Below, one piece after another: positions 25,046 to 33,662 of a stretch of DNA of 64,000 bases; within the stretch, counting starts at the first letter, position 1, and every line of letters starts with the position of its first letter. Below the pieces are notes generated by a model. The model did no database searches. It saw only the letters and a list, made by a program, of their open reading frames with translations, and was not told the DNA's origin. The translations under genes and the position numbers were made by a program. The stretch is taken from NCBI RefSeq assembly GCF_013466785.1, contig NZ_CP059163.1:1364001-1428000 (forward strand). The letters are read 5' to 3'. Source of the stretch: Nocardioides marinisabuli (GTDB lineage: Bacteria; Actinomycetota; Actinomycetes; Propionibacteriales; Nocardioidaceae).

Positions 25046-25864
25046 ATGGATGCCGCGCCTGCCCTGACCACCTCCCTGCTCGCGGCGCTGGCCTGCGTCG
25101 TCGTCGTGATGACCGCGACCGCGCTGCGGGCCCGCCAGCTCGGCGTCGTCGCGGTCGTCGACGTCGCCTGGGGCCTCGGCTTCGTCATCGTCGCCGCGGT
25201 GACGGCGCTGGTGGGCCTGGCCGCCGACGGGGCCGACTGGCACCGCTGGCTGGTGCTGGCGATGGTCGCCGCGTGGGGCGGGCGCCTGGCCTGGCACGTG
25301 CGCAGCCGCGCGGTGGGCCAGCACGGCGGCAAGGAGGACCCGCGCTACGAGGAGATGCTCGGCGGGTCCCTGCAGGAGGTCGGCCTGGGCACCGCGGTGC
25401 GCCGGGTCTTCGCGGTGCAGGGGACCGCGCAGTGGTTCGTCTCGGTGCCGGTCGCGGTGGGTGCGGTGCTGGCCCTCGAGCACACCTGGGTGCTGGTGCT
25501 GGGTGTGGTGGTGTGGGCGACCGGGCTCGTCTTCGAGGCCGTCGGCGACCGCCAGCTGGCCGCGTACATGTCACGCCCCCGCGACGAGCGCCCCCCGGTC
25601 ATGGACCAGGGCCTGTGGGGCTGGACCCGTCACCCCAACTACTTCGGCGACGCCTGCGTGTGGTGGGGCCTGTGGCTGGCCGCAGCCGCCTCGACCGGCT
25701 GGGTCGCCGGCCTCGCCACGGTGCTGTGCCCGGTCGCGATGACGCTCTTCCTGCGCAACGTCACCGGCGCCAAGCTGCTGGAGAAGAGGATGAGCCAGCG
25801 CGACGGGTGGGACGAGTACGCCGCTCGCGTGCCCATGTTCTTCCCCCGCCCGCCGCGCTCCTGA
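25046..25864 (+). CDS. DUF1295 integral membrane protein (steroid 5-alpha-reductase-like)
   Basis: 272 residues with about six hydrophobic helices (first at about 5-28). The C-terminal part has QGLWGWTRHPNYFGDACVWWGLW, the hallmark of the DUF1295/ICMT-like family, whose members include membrane NAD(P)H reductases and methyltransferases. It is the last gene of the SigK-linked operon and corresponds to M. tuberculosis Rv0446c. In context it may reduce or finish the lipid made by the methyltransferases (inference). Confidence 0.85.
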   Translation: MDAAPALTTSLLAALACVVVVMTATALRARQLGVVAVVDVAWGLGFVIVAAVTALVGLAADGADWHRWLVLAMVAAWGGRLAWHVRSRAVGQHGGKEDPRYEEMLGGSLQEVGLGTAVRRVFAVQGTAQWFVSVPVAVGAVLALEHTWVLVLGVVVWATGLVFEAVGDRQLAAYMSRPRDERPPVMDQGLWGWTRHPNYFGDACVWWGLWLAAAASTGWVAGLATVLCPVAMTLFLRNVTGAKLLEKRMSQRDGWDEYAARVPMFFPRPPRS

Positions 25865-25882
25865 GGCTGCGGCCCTTTCCGC

Positions 25883-26278
25883 TCAGCGCATCGTGATGGT
25901 GCGCGACCTCTCCCCGCCGCCGATCTTCTTGACCCGCAGCTTGAAGGCGTCGGCACCCTTCGTGTCGGGTCGGTCCTTGTCGATGTCGGCGACGTCGCCG
26001 TCGCCGTCGGCCCGGTGGACGCGGGAGTGGACCTTGCGGCCGTCGTGCTTGAGCACGACGCGCCACCTGCTGCCGGGCTCGGCGTCCTCGACCTCGACCT
26101 CGACCTCGAAGCGGCCGTCCTCCTTCTCGACGGAGAAGTCGACCTCGGCGCCCCCGACGCGGAAGTCACGGTCCTGCTCGGGCCCGTCGGCGTGGGCCGG
26201 CCCGCCCAGCAGGGCCAACGGGGTGGCCAGGAGTGCGGCGGCGCCGAGGGTGGCGGTGGCGGTGCGGATCTTCGACAT
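25883..26278 (-). CDS. Small secreted acidic protein of unknown function
   Basis: 131 residues. A clear Sec signal peptide (KIRTATATLGAAALLATPLALLGGPAHA, cleaved after about AHA) precedes about 100 residues that look like a small beta-sandwich (FEVEVEVEDAEPGSRWRVVL, SRVHRADGDGDVADIDKD). The DGDGD region could bind calcium, but this is a guess. The ATG is supported by a strong GGAAGGA ribosome binding site; the longer frame is antisense noise. No family recognised. Convergent with the DUF1295 gene. Confidence 0.75.
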   Translation of the reverse strand: MSKIRTATATLGAAALLATPLALLGGPAHADGPEQDRDFRVGGAEVDFSVEKEDGRFEVEVEVEDAEPGSRWRVVLKHDGRKVHSRVHRADGDGDVADIDKDRPDTKGADAFKLRVKKIGGGERSRTITMR

Positions 26279-26357
26279 GGTGTCGTTCCTTCCATCGGTG
26301 GTCTCCGGGTGCGAGCACCACGATGGCCGCGCAGGATGAGCCAGCCGTGAGGTCACG

Positions 26358-26990
26358 ATGAGACCCCTCTCATCTCGCCGGGTCGACGCGGCGCGGGGCC
26401 GGGTGGACACTCGAGTGGTGGCACACGACGGGGCCGCGAGGGTGCGGTCGGCGATGCGGGCGGTGGCCCGCGCCGACTACCTGCCGCCCGAGGTCCGGGA
26501 CCGCGCCGGGGACGACGCCCCGGTGCAGATCGGGCACGGCCAGACCAACAGCCAGCCCCGCACCGTCGCCGACATGCTGCGGCTGCTCGACCCCCGTCCC
26601 GGGCAGCGGGTGCTCGACGTGGGCTGCGGCTCCGGGTGGACCACCGCCCTGCTGTCGTGGCTGGTGGGCCCGGACGGCACGGTCCTCGGCGTCGAGCTCG
26701 AGCCGGCGCTGGTGCGGATGGCGCGCGCGCACCTCGCGGCGCAGCAGGTGGCGCGGGTGCGTGTCGAGCAGGCCGACCCCGAGCGGCTCGGCTGGCCCGC
26801 GGAGGCGCCGTACGACGCCGTCCTGGTCTCCGCGGAGGCGCGCGAGCTGCCGCAGGCGCTGCTCGACCAGCTGGGCGACCCCGGCCGGATGGTGGCGCCG
26901 GTCAACGGGGTGATGCTGCTGGTCGAGCGCCGCGACGGCGTGGACGAGGTGACCCGGCACGGGCACTACCGGTTCGTGCCGCTGCGGTGA
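26358..26990 (+). CDS. pcm: Protein-L-isoaspartate O-methyltransferase-like protein
   Basis: 210 residues. The SAM-binding core reads RVLDVGCGSGWTTALLSWL (about 85-103), preceded by the family segment QIGHGQTNSQPRTVADML. It methylates isoaspartyl residues in damaged proteins, or a related substrate. The true start may be a GTG at 26415 or 26418, which would begin near AHDGAARVRSAM as in shorter family members. I kept the longest start because no ribosome binding site decides. Divergent from the small secreted protein. Confidence 0.8.
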   Translation: MRPLSSRRVDAARGRVDTRVVAHDGAARVRSAMRAVARADYLPPEVRDRAGDDAPVQIGHGQTNSQPRTVADMLRLLDPRPGQRVLDVGCGSGWTTALLSWLVGPDGTVLGVELEPALVRMARAHLAAQQVARVRVEQADPERLGWPAEAPYDAVLVSAEARELPQALLDQLGDPGRMVAPVNGVMLLVERRDGVDEVTRHGHYRFVPLR

Positions 26991-27008
26991 GCCGCGCCGG
27001 GGAGGGCC

Positions 27009-27851
27009 TCAGGCGAGCCCGACCAGCTCCGCCGAGCGCTCCCACAGCCCGTCGATGAGCGCCTGGTCGTGGGCCTGGCGGTGCTCGCGGCCGTCGATCT
27101 TGAACCGGCTGAAGTAGCGCCCGTCGATCTCGGGGTCGGCTCCGCGGTGGGCCAGGGCGACCAGCGGCGCGGCGCCGTCGGGGACGCTGATGGTGCCGAA
27201 GCGCTTCAGCGGCGTGCGGTAGAGGAGCCCGATGAAGAACGAGTCGCGGCCGAAGGAGCTGCCGACCGGGCCGGGGTGCACGGCGACCGACCGGATGCCA
27301 TCGGCCGCCCAGCGCTGGGTGATGCCGCGCGTGAAGAGGATGTTCATCAGCTTGCCGGTGCCGTACGCCGGGAACTCCCGCGCTCGGCGGTGCTCGTAGT
27401 CGAGGTCGTCGACCACCACGCGGCCCAGCAGGTTGGCGATGCTGGAGGTGTTCATGACCAGCGACCCGTCGGCCGCGGCCAGCTGCGGGTGCAGCAGCCG
27501 GGTCAGCAGGTAGGGCGCCAGGTGGTTGACCTGGAGGTTCGGCTCGTGCCCGTCGTGGGTGCGCTGCGATGGCGAGAAGGTGCCGCCGGCGTTATTCACC
27601 AGCAGGTCGAGGTGCTCGACCCGCTCGGCCACCTGCTTGGCCAGGTGCCGCACGTCGTCGAAGCGGGAGAAGTCGGCCACCAGCGGCTCGGTCCCGACCG
27701 CCTCGGCGATCGGGCGCAGCTTGTCGGCGCTGCGCCCGGTGACGTGCACCGTCGCCCCCTCGGCGGCCAGCACCTTCGCGGTCTCCGCCCCGATCCCGTC
27801 GCTCGCACCGGTCACCAGGACGGTGCGGCCCGCCATCGTCTGCTCAGTCAT
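27009..27851 (-). CDS. Short-chain dehydrogenase/reductase, retinol-dehydrogenase-like
   Basis: 280 residues. Cofactor motif TGASDGIGAET (about 14-24), NNAGG, catalytic Ser in NTSSIAN, and YGTGK (Tyr/Lys pair). The VHPGPVGSSF segment and the length match the WW-oxidoreductase/retinol-dehydrogenase-like SDRs common in actinobacteria. NAD(P)-dependent, substrate unknown. The ATG sits 6 nt after TAGGCT. Upstream lies the large tandem-repeat gap. Confidence 0.85.
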   Translation of the reverse strand: MTEQTMAGRTVLVTGASDGIGAETAKVLAAEGATVHVTGRSADKLRPIAEAVGTEPLVADFSRFDDVRHLAKQVAERVEHLDLLVNNAGGTFSPSQRTHDGHEPNLQVNHLAPYLLTRLLHPQLAAADGSLVMNTSSIANLLGRVVVDDLDYEHRRAREFPAYGTGKLMNILFTRGITQRWAADGIRSVAVHPGPVGSSFGRDSFFIGLLYRTPLKRFGTISVPDGAAPLVALAHRGADPEIDGRYFSRFKIDGREHRQAHDQALIDGLWERSAELVGLA

Positions 27852-27857
27852 GCCGCG

Positions 27858-27863
27858 AGCCTA
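27858..27863 (-). promoter_or_regulatory. -10-like TAGGCT before the SDR gene
   Basis: TAGGCT on the minus strand, 6 nt before the ATG at 27851, with no ribosome binding site. Confidence 0.4.
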
Positions 27864-27901
27864 GGCGGCCGCTCCCCACCCGCATGCCTCCAGCGGCATC
27901 C

Positions 27902-28640
27902 GCGACCCGGCGCCAGTTCCCCGCCCACCCGGCGCCAGTTCCTCGCCGAGCCGGCGCCACTTCCCGCGGGCCGGCCCGTTCGAACCAGCCGGCTCGGCGC
28001 CCACCACGCCGTACGGCGACGGCGTGAGGAAGAAGCGCCGACTCGCGCAGGAACTCACGCCGACTCGCGCACCGACCCACCCCGACCCGGCGCCAGTTCC
28101 CCGTCCACCCGGCGCCACTTCGCGCGAGCCGGCGCGTTCGAACCAGCCGGCTCGACGCCCACCACGCCGTACGGCGACCGCGCGAGGAACAAGCGCCGAC
28201 TCGCACAGGAACTCACGCCGACTCGCGCACCGACCCACCCCGACCCGGCGCCAGTTCCCCGCCCACCCGGCGCCAGTTCCCGCGAGCCGGCCCGTTCGAA
28301 CCAGCCGCCTCGACGCCCACCCCGCCGTACGGCGACCGCGCGAGGAACAAGCGCCGACTCGCACAGGAACTCACGCCGACTCGCGCACCGAGCCACCCCG
28401 ACCCGGCGCCAGTTCCCCGCCCACCCGGCGCCACTTCCTCGCCGACCCGGCGCCAGTTCCCCGCCCACCCGGCGCCACTTCCTCGCCGACCCGGCGCCAC
28501 TTCCTCGCCGACCCGGCGCCACTTCCCGCGAGCCGGCCCGTTCGAACCAGCCGGCTCGACGCCCACCACGCCGTACGGCGACGGCGTGAGGAAGAAGCGC
28601 CGACTCGCACAGGAACTCACGCCGACTCGCGCCGCCCAAC
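27902..28640. repeat. Composite tandem-repeat array (22-bp units inside 158-bp units)
   Basis: This fills the gap 27852-28691 between divergent genes, and no gene is credible in it. GGCGCCA cores occur 13 times, at 27909, 27931, 27953, 28089, 28111, 28247, 28269, 28405, 28427, 28449, 28471, 28493 and 28515, exactly 22 bp apart within clusters. Each cluster is followed by a conserved ~136-bp module. That module holds a TTCGAA-centred palindrome, a GCCGTACGGCGAC segment and two CGCCGACTCGC copies also 22 bp apart. Homologous points of the first units are 158 bp apart. The last cluster has expanded to six short units. Confidence 0.9.
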
Positions 28641-28691
28641 TTCCTGCGCCATCGGCATCGGGGTGAGCAGGCACCTGGCAGGATTCCGGTC

Positions 28692-29471
28692 GTGAGCGAG
28701 ATGTCCCCCGGCGAGACCGGCGACCTGGGCCACGAGCTGGTGCGGCTGGCCTCCGCCGACAACTTCCGCGACCTGGCCGGCCCGGGCCACACGACGGCCG
28801 ACGGCCACCCGCTGCGGCCGGGGGTGCTCTACCGCTCCAACGAGCTGCAGCTCAGCGACGCCGATGCGCACCGGTTGGCCGGGCTGGGCCTCGGCGAGAT
28901 CTTCGACCTGCGCGAGCAGCACGAGGTCGACGCCCACCCCGACATCGAGGTCGCGGGCGCGACCTGGCACCACCTGCCGGTGCCGGGCATCCCGATGGAC
29001 CAGGTCGTCGCGCTGGCCACCCGCGAGGAGGCCGACGAGGCGATGCGCGCGGTCTACCGCGGTTTCGTCGACGACGAGCTGGCGCGCGCGAGCCTGGCCG
29101 ACCTGCTCACCCGGCTGGCCGCCGGCACCGGGCCCCAGATCTTCCACTGCACCGCGGGCAAGGACCGCACGGGCTGGGTCTCGGCGCTGCTGCTGCGCCT
29201 GGCCGGGGTCGACGAGGAGACGGTGCTGGCCGACTACCTGCGCACCAACGAGGTCAACGGCACCCGCGAGAAGTACCTCGCCATGGTCGCCGAGCACCTG
29301 GGCCCCGAGAAGGTCGCGGTCTACGAGAGCATCATGGTCGCCGAGGCCGGCTACCTCGCGGCCGCCGACGAGCGGGTGCGCGCCGAGCACGGCGACCACG
29401 CGACGTACGCCGTCGAGGGGCTGGGGGTCAGTCGCGAGACGGTGGCGGCGCTGGTGGCACGGCTGCGCTAG
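28692..29471 (+). CDS. Tyrosine phosphatase family protein (PtpB-like)
   Basis: 259 residues. The P-loop is HCTAGKDRTG with Cys153 and Arg159, the CX5R signature of protein/lipid tyrosine phosphatases. ADNFRDLAGPG and FDLREQHEVD are typical of the MPtpB-type family with broad phospho-Tyr/phosphoinositide activity. The N-terminus lies right beside the repeat array. GTG start; a weak CAGGAT hexamer lies 7 nt upstream. Its last 44 nt overlap the convergent YihY-family gene. Confidence 0.88.
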   Translation: MSEMSPGETGDLGHELVRLASADNFRDLAGPGHTTADGHPLRPGVLYRSNELQLSDADAHRLAGLGLGEIFDLREQHEVDAHPDIEVAGATWHHLPVPGIPMDQVVALATREEADEAMRAVYRGFVDDELARASLADLLTRLAAGTGPQIFHCTAGKDRTGWVSALLLRLAGVDEETVLADYLRTNEVNGTREKYLAMVAEHLGPEKVAVYESIMVAEAGYLAAADERVRAEHGDHATYAVEGLGVSRETVAALVARLR

Positions 29472-30531
29472 CGCCCCGGCCGTCGAGCGCCTCCAGCGTG
29501 GTGGTCGGCGGCAGCCGCCGCAGCTCGTCGGGGTCGGGCGGCGGCTCGACGATGTCGTCGTCCTCGTCGAAGCGCACGTCGATGATCTCGTTGACCTTGT
29601 GGCGCTGCGAGCGCACGTAGTAGGTGTAGGCGCGCTTGTCGGCCGGGGTCAGGTCGACCTTGTCGATGAAGAGCGTCAGCAGCGAGCGCGGGTAGAGGTG
29701 GCGGGCCAGCACGACGTTGACCTCCATGCCGATCACCCCCATCACCGCGGCGATGTAGATGACGCCGATCAGGCCGAGGACCAGGGCGAAGGTGCCGTTC
29801 ATCCCGTCGGTCTCGTTGATCACCGCGGTGACGTAGAGGGTGCCGAGCCACTGCAGGAGCTGCCACAGCGCCGCCACCACGAAGGCCCCCGGGGCGGCCT
29901 GCGACCAGCGCAGCCGCCGCGCGGCCGCGAACCGGAACAGCCCGGTCAGGACCATTCCCACCAGCAGCACCGTGACCAGGCGGATCAGCCAGCGCCACGA
30001 GCCGTCGGCGGTGGGCGCGAACATGTCGGTCTCCGAGCCGAGCGCCGAGACGACCGAGACGCCCAGCACCGCCACGCCCGAGGTCACCAGCAGCACCAGG
30101 CTCTTGAGCCGCAGCACCACCGGGTTGGGCCGGCTGTTGCGCGGCACCGACCAGGCGATGTTCTGCGCGTTCTGCAGCGCCTGCCCCAGCCCCAGCGCGC
30201 CGTACAGCGCGGTCAGCGAGCCGACCACCACCGCGGTCGTCGACCCGGTCATCCCCTCGGGGCGCCCGAGCTCCTCGCCGATGATCGGGAACTGGCGCAG
30301 CGCCGAGCTGAGCACGGCCTCCTGCAGCCCGGGGTTGCCCTGCAGGAGGAAGCCGAGGATCGAGGTGGCCAGCAGCAGCAGCGGGAAGATCGCGATAAAG
30401 CCGTAGTAGGTGATGATCGCGGCCAGGTAGGGGCCCTGGTCGTCGACGTACTTGTAGAAGACGGCGATCGGCACCGAGAGGGGTGGGAAGCGCCGCTGCG
30501 CGCGGTCGGCACCGTCCAGGACTCTTCCCAC
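29428..30531 (-). CDS. YihY/BrkB-family integral membrane protein
   Basis: 367 residues from the chosen start. About six hydrophobic helices lie between residues 25 and 270 (for example YLAAIITYYGFIAIFPLLLL), followed by a charged cytoplasmic tail of about 90 residues ending in a Pro-rich stretch. The family was once linked to RNase BN, but its members are membrane proteins of unproven transport or envelope function. The GTG at 30531 was chosen over 30540 because it lies exactly 7 nt after TAGCGT, the spacing of the other leaderless starts here. Confidence 0.85.
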   Translation of the reverse strand: MGRVLDGADRAQRRFPPLSVPIAVFYKYVDDQGPYLAAIITYYGFIAIFPLLLLATSILGFLLQGNPGLQEAVLSSALRQFPIIGEELGRPEGMTGSTTAVVVGSLTALYGALGLGQALQNAQNIAWSVPRNSRPNPVVLRLKSLVLLVTSGVAVLGVSVVSALGSETDMFAPTADGSWRWLIRLVTVLLVGMVLTGLFRFAAARRLRWSQAAPGAFVVAALWQLLQWLGTLYVTAVINETDGMNGTFALVLGLIGVIYIAAVMGVIGMEVNVVLARHLYPRSLLTLFIDKVDLTPADKRAYTYYVRSQRHKVNEIIDVRFDEDDDIVEPPPDPDELRRLPPTTTLEALDGRGASAAVPPAPPPSRD

Positions 30532-30538
30532 CCACCCC

Positions 30539-30544
30539 ACGCTA
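30539..30544 (-). promoter_or_regulatory. -10-like TAGCGT before the YihY-family gene
   Basis: TAGCGT on the minus strand, then 7 nt, then GTG at 30531. It decides the start of the downstream gene and separates it from the catabolic operon. Confidence 0.45.
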
Positions 30545-30553
30545 GTAGGTCGG

Positions 30554-31720
30554 TCAGTAGGACTTGGGCAGCCCCAGCGAATGCATCGACACGAAGTTGA
30601 GGATCATCTCCCGGCTGACCGGCGCGATCCGGCCCACCCGGGTGGCCACCAGCAGCCCCGCCATGCCGTACTCCTGGCTCGCGCCGTTGCCACCGTGGGT
30701 CTGCACGGCGCGGTCCACGACGTCGCAGGCGGCCTCCGCGGCGGCGTACTTGGCCATGTTGGCGGCCTCGCCCGCAGCCATCTCCTCGCCGGCGTCGAGC
30801 AGGGCGGCGGCCTTCTGGTTCATCAGCCGCGCCATCTCGATCTCGATGTGGCTCTGGGCCAGCGGGTGCGCGATCGCCTGGTGCGCGCCGATCGGCTGGC
30901 CGAAGACCTCGCGCTCCTTCGCGTACGCCGTCGCCTGGCGCAGCGCGTAGCGCGCCAGGCCCAGCGAGAAGGCGGCCGCCATGATCCGCTCGGGGTTGAG
31001 CCCGGCGAAGAGCTGCACCAGCCCGCCGTCCTCGTCACCCACCAGCGCGTCGGCCGGCAGCCGCACGTCGTCCATGAACACCTGGAACTGGTTCTCGGGA
31101 CTGACGATCTCCATCGGGATCGCGTTGGCCTCGAAGCCCTCGGCGTCCGTGGGCACCACGAACAGGCACGGCTTGAGCTTGCCGGTGCGCGCGTCCTCGG
31201 TGCGGGCCACGACCAGCACGTTGTCGGCCTCGTCGATGCCCGAGATCCAGATCTTGCGGCCGTTGAGCACCCAGCCGTCGCCGTCGCGGCGGGCGGTGGT
31301 GGTGATGTTGTGGGTGTTGGTGCCGGCGTCGGGCTCAGTGATGGCGAAGGCCATCGTGCCGGTGCCGTCGCACAGCCCGGGCAGCCACTTCTGCTTCTGC
31401 TCCTCGGTGCCGTAGCGGGTGATGATGGTGCCGCAGATCGCCGGGCTGACGACCATCAGCAGCAGCGGGCAGCCCTGCGCCGAGAGCTCCTCGCAGACCG
31501 CGGCGATGTCGCCGATGCCGCCGCCCCCGCCGCCGTACTCCTCGGGAATGTTGATGCCGAGGTAGCCGTTCTTGGCGATCGCCATCCACAGGTCCGTCGT
31601 CTTGCCGCCGGAGCGGGCCTTCTCGACGAAGTAGTCGCGCCCGTAGGTCGCGGCCAGCTTGGCGACCTGCTTGCGCAGCTCCTGGCGCTCCTCGGACTCG
31701 GTGAACGCGTGCGTGCTCAT
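30554..31720 (-). CDS. Acyl-CoA dehydrogenase (distal gene of the catabolic operon)
   Basis: 388 residues. FAD-dependent alpha,beta-dehydrogenation of an acyl-CoA. The FAD/substrate motifs are AFAITEPDAGTNTHN and LNGRKIWISGIDEADN, and the C-terminal helix ends RIAPVSREMILNFV. QTHGGNGASQEYG is conserved. The ATG overlaps the stop of the carboxylase alpha gene (ATGA), and its ribosome binding site GGAG lies inside that gene. It is the last gene of an eight-gene run; a leaderless promoter separates the next gene. Confidence 0.9.
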   Translation of the reverse strand: MSTHAFTESEERQELRKQVAKLAATYGRDYFVEKARSGGKTTDLWMAIAKNGYLGINIPEEYGGGGGGIGDIAAVCEELSAQGCPLLLMVVSPAICGTIITRYGTEEQKQKWLPGLCDGTGTMAFAITEPDAGTNTHNITTTARRDGDGWVLNGRKIWISGIDEADNVLVVARTEDARTGKLKPCLFVVPTDAEGFEANAIPMEIVSPENQFQVFMDDVRLPADALVGDEDGGLVQLFAGLNPERIMAAAFSLGLARYALRQATAYAKEREVFGQPIGAHQAIAHPLAQSHIEIEMARLMNQKAAALLDAGEEMAAGEAANMAKYAAAEAACDVVDRAVQTHGGNGASQEYGMAGLLVATRVGRIAPVSREMILNFVSMHSLGLPKSY

Positions 31721-33654
31721 TGCTTCTCCTCCACTACTGCCAGGACCTCTCCGGCCGCGACCTGCGAGCCGGGTCGTACGTCGAGCGTGGCCACCACACC
31801 GTCGGTGGGGGCGCTGACCGTGTGCTGCATCTTCATCGCCTCGAGCACCAGCACCGGGTCACCGGCGGCGACCTCGTCGCCCTGGGCGACCAGGACCTTC
31901 ACGACGCTGCCGGGCATCGGCGCCAGCAGGCTGCCGCTGGCCACCGCGTCGGCGGGGTCGGTGAAGCGCGGCACCCGCGCCAGGCGCACGTGGCGCCCGG
32001 GCGAGTCGACGTCGACGACCGGGCGGTGGGTCGACCCGCTCACCGCCACGTCGTACGTCGTGCGCACGCCGTCGCGCTCGAGGCTCACGGCCGTGGCGCT
32101 CACCGAGACCACGCGGAAGCCCTCGACCGTGTAGCCGTCGCGCCCGCCCCGCCACTCGACCACGAGCGGCTCGTCGGCGCCGGACACCTCGAGCTCGGTG
32201 CGCTGCGGCGCGGAGACGACGTTGCGCCAGGCGACCGGTGCGCCGTGCTGGACGGTGCGCTCGGCCCGGGTGCGCTCGGCCAGCGCCAGGGCGGCCGCGA
32301 CCGGCGCCCCGGGGTCGTCGTCGGCGCCCGCGAACAGGTCGGGGTGCTCGGCGAGGAAACCGGTGCTGACCCGACCCGCGACGAAGTCGGGCTCGCGCAG
32401 CGCCGCGACGAGCAGGTCGCGGTTGGTGACCAGCCCGTGGATCCGGGCCCGCGAGAGCACCCCGGCGAGGCGCCGGGCGGCGGCCTCGCGGGTGGGGGCG
32501 TGCACGACCACCTTGGCCAGCATCGCGTCGTAGTGCGTGGAGACGACCGACCCGCTGGCGAAGCCCGCGTCGACGCGCACCCCCGGCTCCTCGCCGTCGG
32601 CGCCCGGGATCTCGAAGCGGGTCAGCGGCCCGCTCTGCGGCTGGTAGTCGGCCGCCGGGTCCTCGGCGTAGAGCCGCACCTCGATGGCGTGGCCCCGCGC
32701 CGGGGGCACCTCGGGCAGGCCGTGACCCTCGGCGACCGCGAGCTGCTGCTCGACGAGGTCGAGGCCGTGCACCAGCTCGGTGACCGGGTGCTCGACCTGC
32801 AGGCGGGTGTTCATCTCGAGGAAGAAGAACCGCTCGGTGGCGGGGTCGTAGAGGAACTCCACGGTGCCCGCGCCCCGGTAGTCGATCGCGGTCGCGGCGG
32901 CCACCGCGGCCTCGTGCATGGCGGCGGCGACCTCGGGGCGCAGCCCCGGGGCCGGCGACTCCTCGACGACCTTCTGGTGGCGCCGCTGCAGCGAGCAGTC
33001 GCGCTCGCCGACGGCCACCGCGCCGCCGCGGCCGTCGCCGAGCACCTGCACCTCGACGTGGCGGCCGCGCTCGACGTACGTCTCGACGAAGACGGTGCCG
33101 TCGCCGAACGCGGAGGCGGCCTCGGCCTGCGCGGCCGCGACCTCGCCGGGCAGGTCGGCCAGGGTGCGCACGATCCGCATGCCCCGCCCGCCGCCGCCGG
33201 CCGACGCCTTGACGATCAGCGGCAGGTCGGCCTCGGTGGCGGTCTCGACGGTGTGGTCGGTCAGCACCGGGACGCCGGCGGCCTCCATCAGCTTCTTCGA
33301 CTCGATCTTCGAGCCCATCTGCTCGATCGAGGCGGCCGCCGGGCCCACCCAGGTCAGCCCGGCGGCCTCGACGGCGCGGGCGAAGTCGGCGTTCTCCGAC
33401 AGGAAGCCGTAGCCGGGGTGGATCGCGTCGGCGCCCGCGGCCCGGGCGGCCTCGAGCACCAGGTCGGCGCGCAGGTAGGTCTCGCCCGGGGCGTTGCCGG
33501 GCAGGCGCACGGCGGCGTCGGCCTCGGCGACGTACGGGAGGTCGGCGTCGGCGTCGGAGTGCACGGCGACGGTCTCGATGCCCAACGCCCGGCAGGTCCG
33601 GAAGACCCGCGAGGCGATCTCGGCGCGGTTGGCGACCAGCAGTCGGGTGATCAT
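31717..33654 (-). CDS. Biotin-dependent acyl-CoA carboxylase alpha subunit (biotin carboxylase + BCCP)
   Basis: 645 residues. Biotin carboxylase domain (LLVANRAEIASRV at the N-terminus; ATP-grasp glycine loop ASAGGGGRGMRIV; FFLEMNTRLQVEHPVTE) to about residue 450, then a linker region, then a C-terminal biotinyl domain with EAMKM around residue 610. It carboxylates biotin with bicarbonate and ATP for transfer by the beta subunit encoded just upstream. Size and layout match methylcrotonyl-CoA or geranyl-CoA carboxylase alpha chains. ATG start chosen 8 nt after the beta stop; a GTG overlapping that stop is the alternative. Confidence 0.9.
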   Translation of the reverse strand: MITRLLVANRAEIASRVFRTCRALGIETVAVHSDADADLPYVAEADAAVRLPGNAPGETYLRADLVLEAARAAGADAIHPGYGFLSENADFARAVEAAGLTWVGPAAASIEQMGSKIESKKLMEAAGVPVLTDHTVETATEADLPLIVKASAGGGGRGMRIVRTLADLPGEVAAAQAEAASAFGDGTVFVETYVERGRHVEVQVLGDGRGGAVAVGERDCSLQRRHQKVVEESPAPGLRPEVAAAMHEAAVAAATAIDYRGAGTVEFLYDPATERFFFLEMNTRLQVEHPVTELVHGLDLVEQQLAVAEGHGLPEVPPARGHAIEVRLYAEDPAADYQPQSGPLTRFEIPGADGEEPGVRVDAGFASGSVVSTHYDAMLAKVVVHAPTREAAARRLAGVLSRARIHGLVTNRDLLVAALREPDFVAGRVSTGFLAEHPDLFAGADDDPGAPVAAALALAERTRAERTVQHGAPVAWRNVVSAPQRTELEVSGADEPLVVEWRGGRDGYTVEGFRVVSVSATAVSLERDGVRTTYDVAVSGSTHRPVVDVDSPGRHVRLARVPRFTDPADAVASGSLLAPMPGSVVKVLVAQGDEVAAGDPVLVLEAMKMQHTVSAPTDGVVATLDVRPGSQVAAGEVLAVVEEKQ

Positions 33655-33662
33655 GGGGGCGC

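Noticed and set aside
27902-28640. CRISPR array
   Set aside because: The 22-bp units are contiguous without unique spacers, the larger units are near-identical throughout, and no cas gene is present.
27844-28792. Several 60-250-codon frames within the tandem array
   Set aside because: They only translate the repeats, with no start signals or domains. Copy-number differences change the frame, so they cannot be conserved genes.
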